Part shown: one piece after another, positions 28,031 to 37,093 of the stretch | How the letters are laid out: each line of letters starts with the position of its first letter | How positions within the stretch are numbered: position 1 is the first letter of the stretch | DNA from: Limosilactobacillus difficilis | Lineage (GTDB): Bacteria; Bacillota; Bacilli; Lactobacillales; Lactobacillaceae | DNA: 41,928 bases | NCBI RefSeq assembly: GCF_947387495.1 | Contig: NZ_CANDNU010000014.1 | Span: 1 to 41,928, forward strand | Direction of reading: 5' to 3' | Program-made: the position numbers and the translations under genes | Notes under the pieces: generated by a model | Seen by the model: only the letters and a program-made list of their open reading frames with translations | Databases searched by the model: none | Told to the model about the DNA's origin: nothing

Positions 28031-29503
28031 CTACATCTGTTGCAATGGCCAGTAGTGGGCCTGGTAGTCAAGACCTTCAGTACTCATCCGGATGGCCGTC
28101 GCTTGGTCTGGGGCAAAGAAACGCAGCGTGAAGACGTGGGCACCGTCGTTGACGAAGATTTCACAAAGCGAGTGGTCAACAAAGACTCGCAGAAAAAGCT
28201 CATGCCCCGCCGGTAGCATTGTTTGCCGGGTCGTTCCATAGTCAGCGTTGACACTGGCCCCGCTAGGCCCCCGGTCGATCGTCAGTTGCCCGGCCGCCGT
28301 ATCAAAGTTGAGGTCCAGATGATACCCCTCACCTGCGGCTAGTTGCAAGCTTCCCTGCTGATTAGCTGCGATTTTCACTGCCAGCTCGTACTGATTGTTG
28401 CTAGCCGGCACAATCGTGGTCTGGTTAGCGACCTGAGCTTCTCCGGCAGACCGCCGCAAGCTCGTCATCGCTTTCACTGGCTGCTGCAATAAATGACCGT
28501 TGACCAGGTGCAATTCCTTCACCTGGCTCAGACAATTGGCCCAGTTTTCGGTGTCCGTCGGGTAAGTCGAATCAGGTAGACCCACCCATGAGATCGCGTA
28601 AGCTGTACCATCTGGGGCGTTAAAACACTGACTAGCGTAAACGTCAAAACCATCGTCGAGGTTCTTCATCGGTGAAGGGTTGACCAGCTTGGCGTGTACG
28701 AAGTCAAAGTCGTCACCGACAACGTACATATTCGGGTAGATGTTATCGTAAGCGGCTACCTGCTTGTCGAGACCTTGCGGGCAGAAAACCAGGACCGCCT
28801 TGCCATCTACAAAGACCAGGTTAGGGCACTCGATCATGTAGCCCGCATTTGCCACCCCGAAATCAACGATGCCAACTTCTTCCCATTCCTTGAGATCCGC
28901 GGATTTCCATAGATCGAGGTGACCGGTTTTATCGTCTGCTTTCTGGGCCCCGAGAAGGCAATAGTAAAGACCATCATGCTTCAGGATCTGGGGATCCCGG
29001 AAGTGTTCGCTAAACTGGGCAGGATTTTTGAAGAGATAGTGATCCCATTTAGTCACCCGCCCGTCGGCATCCATCCAAGCGCCACACTGGTACGGAATCC
29101 GGACCCAGTCGTCCGTCCGATGGTTACCGGTATACATCAGAAAAAGTTGGTTTCCGATGGCCATCGCCGATCCAGAATAAGCGCCGGCATTGTCGTAACT
29201 ATCCGGATCTGGTCCTGGCTCGATGGCAAGGCCACGGTTATCCCAGTGGACCAGATCAGGCGATTCCAAATGAAACCACGATTTCATCCCGTGAACAGGC
29301 CCAAAGGGAAAGGCCTGATAAAAGACGTGGTAGCATCCATTAAAATAGGAAAAACCATTCGGGTCGTTCAACAAACCTGACTGAGGCCGAATGTGATAAC
29401 GCATTTGGTAAGGTGAATTAGCCGCTTGCGCTTGCAAACTTAACAGCTGCCGAGCCGACCATTTTGCATATGGCCGGTAGCGTGTTGCTCTTGTCCATTC
29501 CAT
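28031..29503 (-). CDS. scrB: Sucrose-6-phosphate hydrolase, GH32
   Basis: A 490-residue cytoplasmic invertase-type enzyme. It splits sucrose-6-phosphate into glucose-6-phosphate and fructose. The nucleophile motif is SGLLNDPNGFSYFNG (Asp47), the transition-state pair is in HFRDPQIL and the acid/base region is MIECPNLV. The N-terminal five-bladed propeller (about 35-330) is followed by a beta-sandwich (about 350-490). An in-frame ATG at 29512 abuts the AAGGAG site, so the ATG at 29503 is preferred. It is the first gene of scrBRK. Confidence 0.95.
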   Translation of the reverse strand: MEWTRATRYRPYAKWSARQLLSLQAQAANSPYQMRYHIRPQSGLLNDPNGFSYFNGCYHVFYQAFPFGPVHGMKSWFHLESPDLVHWDNRGLAIEPGPDPDSYDNAGAYSGSAMAIGNQLFLMYTGNHRTDDWVRIPYQCGAWMDADGRVTKWDHYLFKNPAQFSEHFRDPQILKHDGLYYCLLGAQKADDKTGHLDLWKSADLKEWEEVGIVDFGVANAGYMIECPNLVFVDGKAVLVFCPQGLDKQVAAYDNIYPNMYVVGDDFDFVHAKLVNPSPMKNLDDGFDVYASQCFNAPDGTAYAISWVGLPDSTYPTDTENWANCLSQVKELHLVNGHLLQQPVKAMTSLRRSAGEAQVANQTTIVPASNNQYELAVKIAANQQGSLQLAAGEGYHLDLNFDTAAGQLTIDRGPSGASVNADYGTTRQTMLPAGHELFLRVFVDHSLCEIFVNDGAHVFTLRFFAPDQATAIRMSTEGLDYQAHYWPLQQM

Positions 29504-29523
29504 CCTCTCCATCTCCTTATCTC

Positions 29524-29537
29524 AGAAAGCGTTTTCT
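29524..29537. promoter_or_regulatory. cre-like site in the scrB leader
   Basis: AGAAAGCGTTTTCT is a near-perfect palindrome of the cre type, lying between the scrB -10 box and its start codon. It is where a CcpA roadblock would act. Confidence 0.65.
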
Positions 29538-29546
29538 ACATTAAAA

Positions 29547-29575
29547 ATTTTACCCATTGCACCGAAACATGTCAA
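29547..29575 (-). promoter_or_regulatory. Promoter of scrBRK
   Basis: A perfect TTGACA (-35) and TAAAAT (-10) with 17 bases between on the minus strand. The -35 hexamer forms part of the operator at 29570-29584. Confidence 0.85.
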
Positions 29576-29584
29576 TCGTTTACA
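29570..29584. promoter_or_regulatory. Sucrose operator 1 (ScrR)
   Basis: TGTCAATCGTTTACA overlaps the scrB -35 box. It is the exact reverse complement of operator 2, 51 bases away. The CG-centred imperfect palindrome is the LacI-family type. Confidence 0.75.
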
Positions 29585-29635
29585 GAGAAAAAAGTGTTGT
29601 TCTAATAGGCTTGAAATTTTTTAAAAGAAAAAATA

Positions 29636-29650
29636 TGTAAACGATTGACA
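29636..29650. promoter_or_regulatory. Sucrose operator 2 (ScrR)
   Basis: TGTAAACGATTGACA overlaps the scrA -35 box and mirrors operator 1. The two sites lie 66 bases apart from start to start, near six DNA turns, which would suit repressor looping. Confidence 0.75.
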
Positions 29651-29673
29651 TATGCTAAAGGTCATAGTACGAT
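29645..29673 (+). promoter_or_regulatory. Promoter of scrA
   Basis: A perfect TTGACA (-35) and TACGAT (-10) with 17 bases between, inside the divergent region. The -35 box is part of operator 2. Confidence 0.8.
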
Positions 29674-29688
29674 AATGGCGTGCAAAAT

Positions 29689-29703
29689 TGTAAAGCGCTT
29701 TCA
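29689..29703. promoter_or_regulatory. cre-like site in the scrA leader
   Basis: TGTAAAGCGCTTTCA contains the strong cre core AAAGCGCTTTCA, with one extra base compared with the 14-base consensus. It lies just after the scrA -10 box, again suggesting CcpA repression by roadblock. Confidence 0.65.
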
Positions 29704-29728
29704 GCTTAGTAAAGGAAAGGGATTTATC

Positions 29729-31756
29729 ATGGATCACAAAGCAGTTGCTCAACGGGTGATCAAATACGTTGGCCGTGATAATGTCATTGCGGCTGCCCAC
29801 TGTGCCACCCGTCTTCGTCTGGTGTTAAAAGACGACACTAAAATTGACCAACAAGGTTTAGACAACGATCCCGACGTTAAAGGGACGTTCAAGACCAACG
29901 GACAGTACCAAATTATCATCGGCCCCGGCGACGTTAATGACGTTTATGACGAATTCATTAAGATCACCGGGTTGAAAGAATTGTCAACCGACGATCTGAA
30001 GAAGGTTGCCAACAACAATCAGCATACCAACCCAGTAATGGCCTTCATCAAGCTATTATCAGATATTTTCGTTCCAATTATTCCGGCGTTGGTTGCCGGT
30101 GGTTTGCTGATGGCCCTCAACAACTTCCTGACTCAGCCCGGTTTGTTCGGTTCCAAGTCGGTTATTCAGATGTACCCTGCCATCGCGGGTCTCAGCAATA
30201 TGATTCAGCTGATGTCGGCGGCACCGTTCTGGTTCCTGCCGATCCTGGTCGCAATCTCAGCCGGGAAGCGTTTCGGTGCGAACATCTTCCTGTCCGCGGC
30301 CATTGGGATGATCATGGTTGCTCCTGGGACGGCCAACATCATCGGGGCGACGAGTCTCGCCAAGGTTACGACGATTGGGGCTTACACCAAGTTCTGGAAC
30401 ATCTTTGGTCTGCACGTTAGTCAGACCTCATATACCTACCAGGTTATCCCGGTCTTAGTTGCCGTCTGGGTATTGTCAATTGTGGAAAAGCACTTTCATA
30501 AATGGCTGCCATCTGCGGTTGACTTTACCTTTACCCCCCTGCTATCAATCTTAATCACTGGTTTTTTGACCTTCGTCATCATCGGTCCAGTCTTCAAAGC
30601 CGTTTCTGACGGGATCACCACTGCGATCGTCTGGTTGTACAACACAACTAGTGCCTTCGGTCTTGGGATCTTCGGTCTTTGCTACTCTGCCATCGTCACA
30701 ACCGGGCTACACCAAAGCTTCCCAGCCGTCGAAACCCAGCTGGTTGCCGCTTACGCCCACGGTCGCGGTGTCGGTGACTTCATCTTTCTGGTTGCCTCAA
30801 TGGCCAACGTGGCGCAGGGTGCTGCCACCCTTGCCATCTGGTTCTTGACCAAGAACGAAAAAATGAAGGGGCTGTCAAGTTCTGCCTGTGTTTCTGCCTT
30901 CTTAGGGATTACCGAACCTGCCCTCTTCGGGGTTAACCTGAAGTACCGCTTCCCATTCTTCTGTGCTCTGATTGGCTCAGGGATTGCTTCCTTCATTGCC
31001 GGTTTCATGCACATCATCATTCCTTCGATGGGTTCTGCCGGTTTCATCGGCTTCTTATCAATTTTCCCACGGTCAATTCCAGCATATGTACTGTGTGAAT
31101 TAATCTCAGTTGCGATCGCCTTTCTTCTGACCATTATCTATGGCCGTTCACGAGCTCGTGACGTCTTCAAGGCCGAAGCCGCTGACGCCAAAGCAGAAGC
31201 AGTAATCAGCGCTGATTCAAACGACCAAGCAACTGCTGCAACCACTAGCGAAGACAGCACTGCTGCTCCTTCCAGCACTCAGCAAGCTGAGCTGAAGAAT
31301 GAAACGATTGCCGCCCCCGTAACCGGTCACGCAGTCGATCTCAGCAAGGTTAACGACGATGTCTTCTCCAAGAAGATGATGGGCGAAGGCGGTGCCATCG
31401 AACCAAGTGACGGCTCCATCTATGCCCCCGTTAGCGGAACCATCACGGTGACCTACCCGTCGATGCACGCTTACGGTATCAAATCTAATGACGGAGCAGA
31501 AGTCCTGATTCACGTCGGGATCGACACTGTCGAATTAAAGGGCCAGCACTTCACGACTAAGGTTGAAAAGGGCCAACAGGTCAACAAGGGTGACTTGCTG
31601 GGAACTGTCGACCTGGCAGCGGTCAAGGACGCTGGTTATGACACCACCGTTATGGAAATCCTGACGAACACCAATGCCTACGCTAAGGTCAGCGCTGTGG
31701 CTGTTGACCAGGATGTTAAGCACGGTGATGACTTGATCCAAGCAATCGCCAAATAA
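29729..31756 (+). CDS. scrA: Sucrose PTS permease, EIIBCA
   Basis: A 675-residue phosphotransferase permease that imports sucrose and phosphorylates it. The EIIB domain (about 1-85) has the phosphocysteine Cys25 in [14 protein letters not shown] (about 105-470) holds the membrane helices. EIIA (about 530-675) has the phosphohistidine His595 in [13 protein letters not shown]. An Ala/Ser/Thr-rich linker (about 485-525) joins C and A. The ATG at 29729 is eight bases after AAAGGAAAGGG; a longer frame from a TTG at 29645 would begin inside the -35 box and is rejected. It is divergent from scrBRK and ends at a terminator. Confidence 0.94.
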   Translation: MDHKAVAQRVIKYVGRDNVIAAAHCATRLRLVLKDDTKIDQQGLDNDPDVKGTFKTNGQYQIIIGPGDVNDVYDEFIKITGLKELSTDDLKKVANNNQHTNPVMAFIKLLSDIFVPIIPALVAGGLLMALNNFLTQPGLFGSKSVIQMYPAIAGLSNMIQLMSAAPFWFLPILVAISAGKRFGANIFLSAAIGMIMVAPGTANIIGATSLAKVTTIGAYTKFWNIFGLHVSQTSYTYQVIPVLVAVWVLSIVEKHFHKWLPSAVDFTFTPLLSILITGFLTFVIIGPVFKAVSDGITTAIVWLYNTTSAFGLGIFGLCYSAIVTTGLHQSFPAVETQLVAAYAHGRGVGDFIFLVASMANVAQGAATLAIWFLTKNEKMKGLSSSACVSAFLGITEPALFGVNLKYRFPFFCALIGSGIASFIAGFMHIIIPSMGSAGFIGFLSIFPRSIPAYVLCELISVAIAFLLTIIYGRSRARDVFKAEAADAKAEAVISADSNDQATAATTSEDSTAAPSSTQQAELKNETIAAPVTGHAVDLSKVNDDVFSKKMMGEGGAIEPSDGSIYAPVSGTITVTYPSMHAYGIKSNDGAEVLIHVGIDTVELKGQHFTTKVEKGQQVNKGDLLGTVDLAAVKDAGYDTTVMEILTNTNAYAKVSAVAVDQDVKHGDDLIQAIAK

Positions 31757-31775
31757 AATTCAATCATAACAAACA

Positions 31776-31830
31776 AACGCTTTATGACACTGACACAACT
31801 GCCAGCTATCATAAGGCGTTTTTCATTTTA
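31776..31830 (+). terminator. scrA terminator
   Basis: The arms AACGCTTTATGA and TCATAAGGCGTT pair with one G-T wobble around a 21-base loop, followed by TTTCATTTTA. Confidence 0.75.
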
Positions 31831-31866
31831 TCTGCTGCCAAGCGGGAACCTAGCTAGACGTATTCG

Positions 31867-33168
31867 TCATTCGATCCGGTCCTTGGCCATCATAATCTTC
31901 AAAATAACCGGGTCTGAAGCTGTCAAACCATCCATTGTCAGTTCGCCGAGGTTGCGAATAGTATTGTCAACAGAATCGCAAACGACCCCGTTCGTTCCCG
32001 GAATCGTAATCCCCTGCGTGGCCAGGCGAACGGCCTTCAGCATCGTTTGTACCGACGTCGCTACCTTCATCGCGCAGGAACAACCAGCTCCATCGCAGAT
32101 CATTCCTAACGCGTCACCAATCATGTTCTTGATTGCTCGACCAGCAGTGCTAACGTCACCGCCCAACAAGTAAGACAGCCCCGTGGCCGCCCCCATTGCT
32201 GCAGAGTGCGTGGCGCAGTATGCAGATAAGATCGGCAGGAAGGAATGGATATAGATCGCCGTCAGATGTGACAGAGCCAAAGCCCTGATCAATTGTTCAT
32301 CCGTTACTCCCTTTTCCTGAGCGAGTACGCAAACTGGGACGGTCGCGGTGATCCCCTGGTTGCCAGAACCCGAATTCGTTACCGCCGGCAAAGGGGCTCC
32401 GCCCATTCGAGCATCAGATGCCGCCGCCGTGGCCGCGATGATCTTATTCAAAAGAGAATCGTCAACACCGATTTCCGAAGGATGGGTAAGTGCTCGGCCC
32501 ACCTGCATCCCATAGTGATGGGTCAACCCCTCTTGGGCCAAGGCCATGTTATCCTTTTGGGCCCGCTGAATAAAGGCCAGTTCTTCTAAGGGCAGAGTAA
32601 GGCAAAGATCCCAAATTTCCTGCAACCGGCCCTTTTGCATGAAGCGCTCCCAATCAGCCAAAGAATCAACCGCCGGCCGTTTCTTTTCAAAGACGACCTT
32701 GTCATCCTTTTTGATCAAGTAGATGTTGGTATGGTCCGCCGCAATCTTCACCTGGGCACTGTGGCCCGTCACCGTCTTCACCGTAGCTTCGACGAAGAAC
32801 TTGTCTTTGACATGAGCCAGCGCCACGTGCAGCTTTTCTGAGGCAAGCAGGTCATCAATTTGCTGATTTTGCTCATCATTCAAGTCCGGGATGACCTTCA
32901 TCCCTTTGGATGCGTCCCCGAACAAGTAGCCAACAGCCTCGGCGACCGTCAGACCAGCCTTTCCCGTCCCCGGGACGACAACAGCAATAGCATTTTTCAT
33001 GATGTTGGCCGAAACCTTGACGTTAATTGAAGCCGGTTCTTGATGGTCTAACTGGTCAGCACAGGTGGCAACCGCAAAGGCCACCGCGACGGGCTCCGTG
33101 CAGCCGGTGGCTACCGAAACACCATTGTGAAGTGCTTTCAGGTACATCTCTTTCTTTTCTTGTTCCAT
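31867..33168 (-). CDS. L-cysteine desulfidase family protein (CyuA / UPF0597)
   Basis: A 433-residue enzyme of the UPF0597 / L-cysteine desulfidase group. This breaks cysteine into pyruvate, ammonia and sulfide, using an iron-sulfur cluster in the family. The N-terminal GCTEPVAVAFA holds the catalytic-type cysteine. SGSGNQGITATVP and the cysteine-rich CDGAGCSCAMKV near the C-terminus fit cluster ligands. Serine dehydratase-like activity is an alternative. ATG codons at 33171 and 33168 both follow a GGGGGA site; 33168 has better spacing. A tiny upstream frame lies in its leader. It converges with scrA and has no transporter beside it. Confidence 0.85.
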   Translation of the reverse strand: MEQEKKEMYLKALHNGVSVATGCTEPVAVAFAVATCADQLDHQEPASINVKVSANIMKNAIAVVVPGTGKAGLTVAEAVGYLFGDASKGMKVIPDLNDEQNQQIDDLLASEKLHVALAHVKDKFFVEATVKTVTGHSAQVKIAADHTNIYLIKKDDKVVFEKKRPAVDSLADWERFMQKGRLQEIWDLCLTLPLEELAFIQRAQKDNMALAQEGLTHHYGMQVGRALTHPSEIGVDDSLLNKIIAATAAASDARMGGAPLPAVTNSGSGNQGITATVPVCVLAQEKGVTDEQLIRALALSHLTAIYIHSFLPILSAYCATHSAAMGAATGLSYLLGGDVSTAGRAIKNMIGDALGMICDGAGCSCAMKVATSVQTMLKAVRLATQGITIPGTNGVVCDSVDNTIRNLGELTMDGLTASDPVILKIMMAKDRIE

Positions 33169-33190
33169 CATTAAATCCCCCAAATAATCC

Positions 33191-33211
33191 TTATGTAATT
33201 TTTTTCTCCAT
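33191..33211 (-). CDS. Possible six-codon leader peptide before the cysteine desulfidase gene
   Basis: ATG, five codons and TAA (MEKKIT) follow a consensus GGAGG by exactly eight bases, 22 bases before the desulfidase start. The ribosome-binding site is stronger than that of the main gene. It could be a regulatory uORF or a chance occurrence; no cysteine codon is present. Confidence 0.3.
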   Translation of the reverse strand: MEKKIT

Positions 33212-33259
33212 TGATCAAACCTCCATTACTCGTGATAGCAAATTGTTCACATCAATCTT

Positions 33260-33288
33260 AGCATAGAAAGCGCCGCCAAACAGCACAA
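33260..33288 (-). promoter_or_regulatory. Candidate promoter of the cysteine desulfidase gene
   Basis: TTGTGC and TATGCT are separated by 17 bases on the minus strand. The -35 overlaps the T tail of the argH terminator. The hexamers match only moderately. Confidence 0.4.
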
Positions 33289-33328
33289 AACGACAAGCCG
33301 CCTTCGCTAGTAGCTTGCCGTTTTATTA
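33283..33328 (-). terminator. argGH terminator
   Basis: The arms AAAACGGCAAGC and GCTTGTCGTTTT pair on the minus strand with one wobble, followed by TTTTGTG, seven bases after the argH stop. Confidence 0.75.
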
Positions 33329-33330
33329 TT

Positions 33331-34722
33331 CTAGTGGTTGTCGATTAAAATTTTTTTGGCTTTTGCCAATTGTTCTTCAACCTGCTCAAAGCCGGTCCCG
33401 CCGTATGAGTTTCGCCGGGCAACCGCAACCTCCGGCTTCAAACAATGATAAACGTCTTTATCAATTTTCGGACTGATCTTGTGGAATTCTTCCAGCGAAA
33501 TGTCAGCTAAATCGTGCCCACTCTTGATTCCCTTCAGGACCAGTTCGCCGACAATTTCGTGAGCCTGCCGGAACGGGATGCCCTTGCCTGCCAAGTAATC
33601 TGCCAGCTCCGTCGCGTTGGAAAAGTCATGGTGGGTTGCCGCATCCATTTTGTCCTTGTTGACGTGGAGGGTTTCGATCATGCCTGCCATGATCTTTAGG
33701 CTCGGCAAGATCGTCTTAACAGCATCGAAGATCCCTTCCTTATCTTCTTGCATATCCTTATTGTAGGCTAGGGGGATCCCCTTCATTGTCGTCAGCAAGC
33801 CCATCAGATGACCGTAGACCCGCCCGGTCTTGCCCCGGATCAATTCAGCAAAGTCCGGATTTTTCTTTTGCGGCATGATCGAGCTGCCTGTCGAATAAGC
33901 ATCGGATAACTCGATGTAACCAAATTCGTGACTGCACCAGTAAACTAATTCCTCACATAGCCGCGAAAGGTGCATCATCAGAATGCTGGCATTGCTGAGA
34001 AATTCCAGCACAAAGTCCCGGTCAGAAACAGCATCAAGCGAATTGTCGTAAACATCCGCCATCACCAGATACTGGGCGCTCAATTTTCGATCAATTGGAA
34101 ACGTCGTCCCTGCCAAAGCAGCCGCACCGAGAGGAGAAAGATCGGTGTGCTTCATGTTGAATTGGAAACGTTCAGCGTCCCGCTGAAACATTTGGAAATA
34201 AGCCAGCAGGTAATGACCGTAAGAAATTGGTTGCGCATGCTGCATGTGGGTGTAACCAGGCATCACGGTCTTGACGTTTTCCGCCGCTTTATCCACGAGG
34301 GCCTCTTGCAGCTGGTGCAGGGCTTCGACAACCTTGGGCAGACGTTCCTTGACGTAAAGGTGGAGATCCGTCGCAACCTGATCATTCCGGCTCCGTCCGG
34401 TATGCAGCTTGCCGGCAACCGGACCGATTTTCTTGGTCAGCAAGTCCTCAATATTCATATGAATATCTTCGTCGGCAACGCTGAAAGGCAGCGTCCCATC
34501 CTTGCTCAATTGCTCGTCAATTTCATGAAGTCCCTGGATGATCTTATCGGCATCCGCAGCTGGCAAGATCTTCGTGGCCTTGAGCATCTTAACGTGGGCC
34601 AATGAGCCAAAAATATCCTCGTGGGCCATCTCCTGGTCAAAGAAAATCGAAGCGCCAAAACTGTTAGCGAGGTCAGAACCAGTGGCTTGGAAACGGCCAC
34701 CCCACATTCTCTTAATCGGCAT
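33331..34722 (-). CDS. argH: Argininosuccinate lyase
   Basis: A 463-residue enzyme of the fumarase/aspartase superfamily, releasing arginine and fumarate in the last step of arginine synthesis. It starts [11 protein letters not shown]. Motifs are [32 protein letters not shown] with the catalytic histidine, and the signature [12 protein letters not shown]. The ATG at 34722 overlaps the argG 3' end by 11 bases; the longer frame upstream is merely argG read out of phase. Length is standard, so the enzyme should be active. Confidence 0.96.
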   Translation of the reverse strand: MPIKRMWGGRFQATGSDLANSFGASIFFDQEMAHEDIFGSLAHVKMLKATKILPAADADKIIQGLHEIDEQLSKDGTLPFSVADEDIHMNIEDLLTKKIGPVAGKLHTGRSRNDQVATDLHLYVKERLPKVVEALHQLQEALVDKAAENVKTVMPGYTHMQHAQPISYGHYLLAYFQMFQRDAERFQFNMKHTDLSPLGAAALAGTTFPIDRKLSAQYLVMADVYDNSLDAVSDRDFVLEFLSNASILMMHLSRLCEELVYWCSHEFGYIELSDAYSTGSSIMPQKKNPDFAELIRGKTGRVYGHLMGLLTTMKGIPLAYNKDMQEDKEGIFDAVKTILPSLKIMAGMIETLHVNKDKMDAATHHDFSNATELADYLAGKGIPFRQAHEIVGELVLKGIKSGHDLADISLEEFHKISPKIDKDVYHCLKPEVAVARRNSYGGTGFEQVEEQLAKAKKILIDNH

Positions 34723-35935
34723 TCTTCTCTTGCTCCTTTGCTTGCTTCTGGTGTACCTGAGCGTAAACCTTGTCTGGCAGTTCAAAGAGGGTGATGAACC
34801 CGTTCGCGGCTTCCTGGTCAAATTCGTCGGCCGAGGTGTAGGTAGCCAGGTTCTTGTCGTAGAGGGAGTTTGGTGACTTCCGCCTTTCACAGATGACATT
34901 GCCTTTGAAGAGCTTGACTCTGACGGTCCCGTTGACATCTTGCTGGCTTTCGTCCATAAAGGACTGCAGTGCCTTCATCAATGGTGAGTACCAGAGCCCG
35001 TTGTAAATCAGCGAAGCCATCTTCAGGCTGACGGTCGGTTTGAAATGGGCCACTTCTTCTTCTTGGGTAAGGTTTTCAAGATCCTGATGAGCTGCCAGCA
35101 GAACGGTCGCTGCTGGACATTCGTAGACTTCCCGGGACTTGATCCCTACCAAACGATTTTCAATGTGGTCGATCCGGCCAATGCCGTGACTACCGGCCAA
35201 TTTGTCGAGTTTCATGATCAGTTCTTCTAATGGCAATTCTTCACCATTCAAGGCCGTCGGTTGACCATGCTGGAAGGTCAATTCGATAACGTCAGGCTTG
35301 TCTGGCGCATCTTCGATGGCAACGGTCCGGTCGTACGCATCGGCCGGAGCGCCCGCCCACGGATCTTCCAGGATCCCACATTCGTTTGCCCGGCCCCACA
35401 GGTTTTCATCAATTGAGTAGGGGCTGGCCTTCGTGATCGGCACCGGAATCCCGTGGTCTTTGGCATACTTAATTTCTTCTTCCCGAGACCAGTGCCAGTC
35501 TCTGATCGGGTCCTCAATCTTCATTTCGGGAGCGAGGGCGTGAATCCCGGCTTCAAACCTCACTTGATCGTTACCTTTGCCGGTACAGCCGTGAGCGATT
35601 GCGGTTGCGCCATACTTTTTGGCAACATCAACCAGGATCTTCACGATCAGCGGCCGGGACAGTGCTGAAACCAACGGGTAATCGCCTTCATAAACAGCGT
35701 CCGCTTTTAAGGCCGGCAGCACATAATTCATTGCAAAGTCGTGCTTGGCGTCGATCACAACCGATTTCCAAGCGCCAACCGCAGCCCCCTTCTTCTGGAT
35801 TGCATCCATGTCCTTGCCTTCACCGACGTCAATGCAGCAAGCAATTACGTCGTAACCCTTGTTAATCAGCCAAGGAATGGAAACTGAGGTATCGAGACCA
35901 CCGGAATATGCTAATACGATTTTTTCATTTGCCAT
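34712..35935 (-). CDS. argG: Argininosuccinate synthase
   Basis: A 407-residue ATP-dependent ligase joining citrulline and aspartate. The PP-loop is [31 protein letters not shown] and [12 protein letters not shown] are the conserved citrulline/aspartate regions. GGAGG stands before the ATG at 35935, giving the start [10 protein letters not shown]. It is the first gene of argGH with a clear promoter upstream. No other arg genes (argF, carAB) are in the window, so citrulline may come from uptake, the arginine deiminase route or genes elsewhere. Confidence 0.96.
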   Translation of the reverse strand: MANEKIVLAYSGGLDTSVSIPWLINKGYDVIACCIDVGEGKDMDAIQKKGAAVGAWKSVVIDAKHDFAMNYVLPALKADAVYEGDYPLVSALSRPLIVKILVDVAKKYGATAIAHGCTGKGNDQVRFEAGIHALAPEMKIEDPIRDWHWSREEEIKYAKDHGIPVPITKASPYSIDENLWGRANECGILEDPWAGAPADAYDRTVAIEDAPDKPDVIELTFQHGQPTALNGEELPLEELIMKLDKLAGSHGIGRIDHIENRLVGIKSREVYECPAATVLLAAHQDLENLTQEEEVAHFKPTVSLKMASLIYNGLWYSPLMKALQSFMDESQQDVNGTVRVKLFKGNVICERRKSPNSLYDKNLATYTSADEFDQEAANGFITLFELPDKVYAQVHQKQAKEQEKNAD

Positions 35936-35985
35936 GAATAATTCCTCCATTCATTTCATTCGTGTTTTTGTTGTTGATGGTGATA

Positions 35986-36014
35986 AATATACACTGTGTT
36001 GGCTTGAAATGCAA
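35986..36014 (-). promoter_or_regulatory. Promoter of argGH
   Basis: TTGCAT (-35) and TATATT (-10) with 17 bases between on the minus strand, about 50 bases before argG. Confidence 0.7.
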
Positions 36015-36047
36015 TATTATTTATAAATCATTCAAAATAAACCTATC

Positions 36048-36067
36048 ATTTGCATATTGTATTCATA
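36048..36067. promoter_or_regulatory. ArgR-like box 1 in the arg divergent region
   Basis: Read on the minus strand, TATGAATACAATATGCAAA resembles the Bacillus arginine-box consensus CATGAATAAAAATKCAAK with one extra base. It lies about 35 bases upstream of the argG -35 box. The 310-base gap between argG and the lipoprotein gene is strikingly AT-rich and otherwise holds only the two promoters and box 2. Confidence 0.45.
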
Positions 36068-36105
36068 GGTTAATTAAATTCATCATTTTGTTCAAGAGAA
36101 ATAAA

Positions 36106-36122
36106 ATGCAAAATATTTGCAT
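36106..36122. promoter_or_regulatory. ArgR-like box 2 (palindrome) next to the lipoprotein promoter
   Basis: ATGCAAAATATTTGCAT has perfect seven-base arms around ATA. It lies just upstream of the -35 box at 36131. Shape and composition suit an ArgR hexamer site, but no regulator gene is in the window. Confidence 0.45.
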
Positions 36123-36130
36123 ATATCATC

Positions 36131-36159
36131 TTGACCATCCCCCAAAGTCGGCGTATGAT
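36131..36159 (+). promoter_or_regulatory. Promoter of the binding-protein/amidohydrolase operon
   Basis: TTGACC (-35) and TATGAT (-10) with exactly 17 bases between. The start codon lies about 85 bases further on. Confidence 0.75.
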
Positions 36160-36245
36160 ATGCACCATTAAGAATATAAATGCTAATTGCAGCTGTTTTA
36201 TTCACAATTTATGCATATAGTTACGAGAGAACGGAGGAAGTAATT

Positions 36246-37079
36246 ATGAAATGGAAGTCATTTAAGAAAGCAGCCATCGCTGCTACCGCAGTCGTTGCCT
36301 CACTCAGCCTTTTCTTGGGTGGTTGTGGAGCCAAGAAAGACAACAGTGTCAAAAATATTCAAAATAAAAAAGAGCTGGTTGTCGGCACCTATGCTGACTA
36401 CGCCCCTTACGAGTTCACGATCGTTAAAAATGGCAAACAAAAAATCGTCGGTTACGATATGATATTAGCCAAGGAAATTGCTAAATCAATGGGCGTCAAA
36501 AAGGTTAAAATCGTCAATATTGCATTCCCTTCATTGATTTCTGAACTACAAAACAAGAAGTTCGACCTGATCATGGCAGGGATGTCTTATACCCCTAAGC
36601 GGGCCAAGGTCGTCAACTTCTCCAAGTCATACCGGACAGTCCACCAAGTTCTCCTGGTTTCCAAAGTCAACAAGGACAAGTACAAGTCCATCGCTAGTCT
36701 GAAGGGACAAAAGATCGGTGCCCAGCAGTCATCCTATCAGGACAAGATCGCCAAGAAAGTCAAGGGTGCCAAGGTCGTCAACGAAACGTCTCTGCAAACC
36801 CTGGCCAGTGAAGTCAAGAACGGCTCTCTCGACGGTCTGATTGCGACGAGTGACACCGCCGAAGCCTTTGCCAAGGAACACCCGAATGAATACGCCGTGG
36901 ACCCGCACTTCACCTTCAAGCAGGACAAGATGCAAGCCGGCACCCGGGTCGCTGTTCGGAAGGGTGACAAAGCTCTCTTAAAGAAGGTCAACGCAACGAT
37001 CAGCAAGGACCAGAAGAACGGCAAGCTCAACCAGCTCTACAACAAAGCCCAAGATATTCAGATTAAAAATGCCAAGTAA
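36246..37079 (+). CDS. Amino-acid ABC transporter substrate-binding lipoprotein
   Basis: A 277-residue solute-binding protein of the SBP_bac_3 family. A lysine-rich start, hydrophobic core and lipobox LGGC give a lipid-anchored Cys27. The mature part begins LVVGTYADYAPYEF and has the family GYDMILAKEIAKSMGV and DLIMAGMSYTPKRAKVVNFS segments. These fit polar or basic amino acids, though specificity cannot be fixed. The ATG at 36246 follows GGAGG by seven bases; the longer frame from 36180 lacks a site and would spoil the signal peptide. No permease or ATPase gene is near, so it must use a transporter encoded elsewhere. It is cotranscribed with the amidohydrolase. Confidence 0.9.
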   Translation: MKWKSFKKAAIAATAVVASLSLFLGGCGAKKDNSVKNIQNKKELVVGTYADYAPYEFTIVKNGKQKIVGYDMILAKEIAKSMGVKKVKIVNIAFPSLISELQNKKFDLIMAGMSYTPKRAKVVNFSKSYRTVHQVLLVSKVNKDKYKSIASLKGQKIGAQQSSYQDKIAKKVKGAKVVNETSLQTLASEVKNGSLDGLIATSDTAEAFAKEHPNEYAVDPHFTFKQDKMQAGTRVAVRKGDKALLKKVNATISKDQKNGKLNQLYNKAQDIQIKNAK

Positions 37080-37093
37080 GGAGGTCCGGCTCA

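Noticed and set aside
29645-29728. 28-codon extension of ScrA from a TTG
   Set aside because: It starts inside the -35 box, so it lies before any possible transcript start.
33970-34605. 211-codon plus-strand frame within argH
   Set aside because: Antisense to a certain enzyme gene; no start signal.
34723-34938. N-terminal extension of 72 codons on argH
   Set aside because: It is argG read in another frame, low-complexity and rich in Ser/Arg/Thr. The ATG at 34722 has a ribosome site and gives the known ArgH start.
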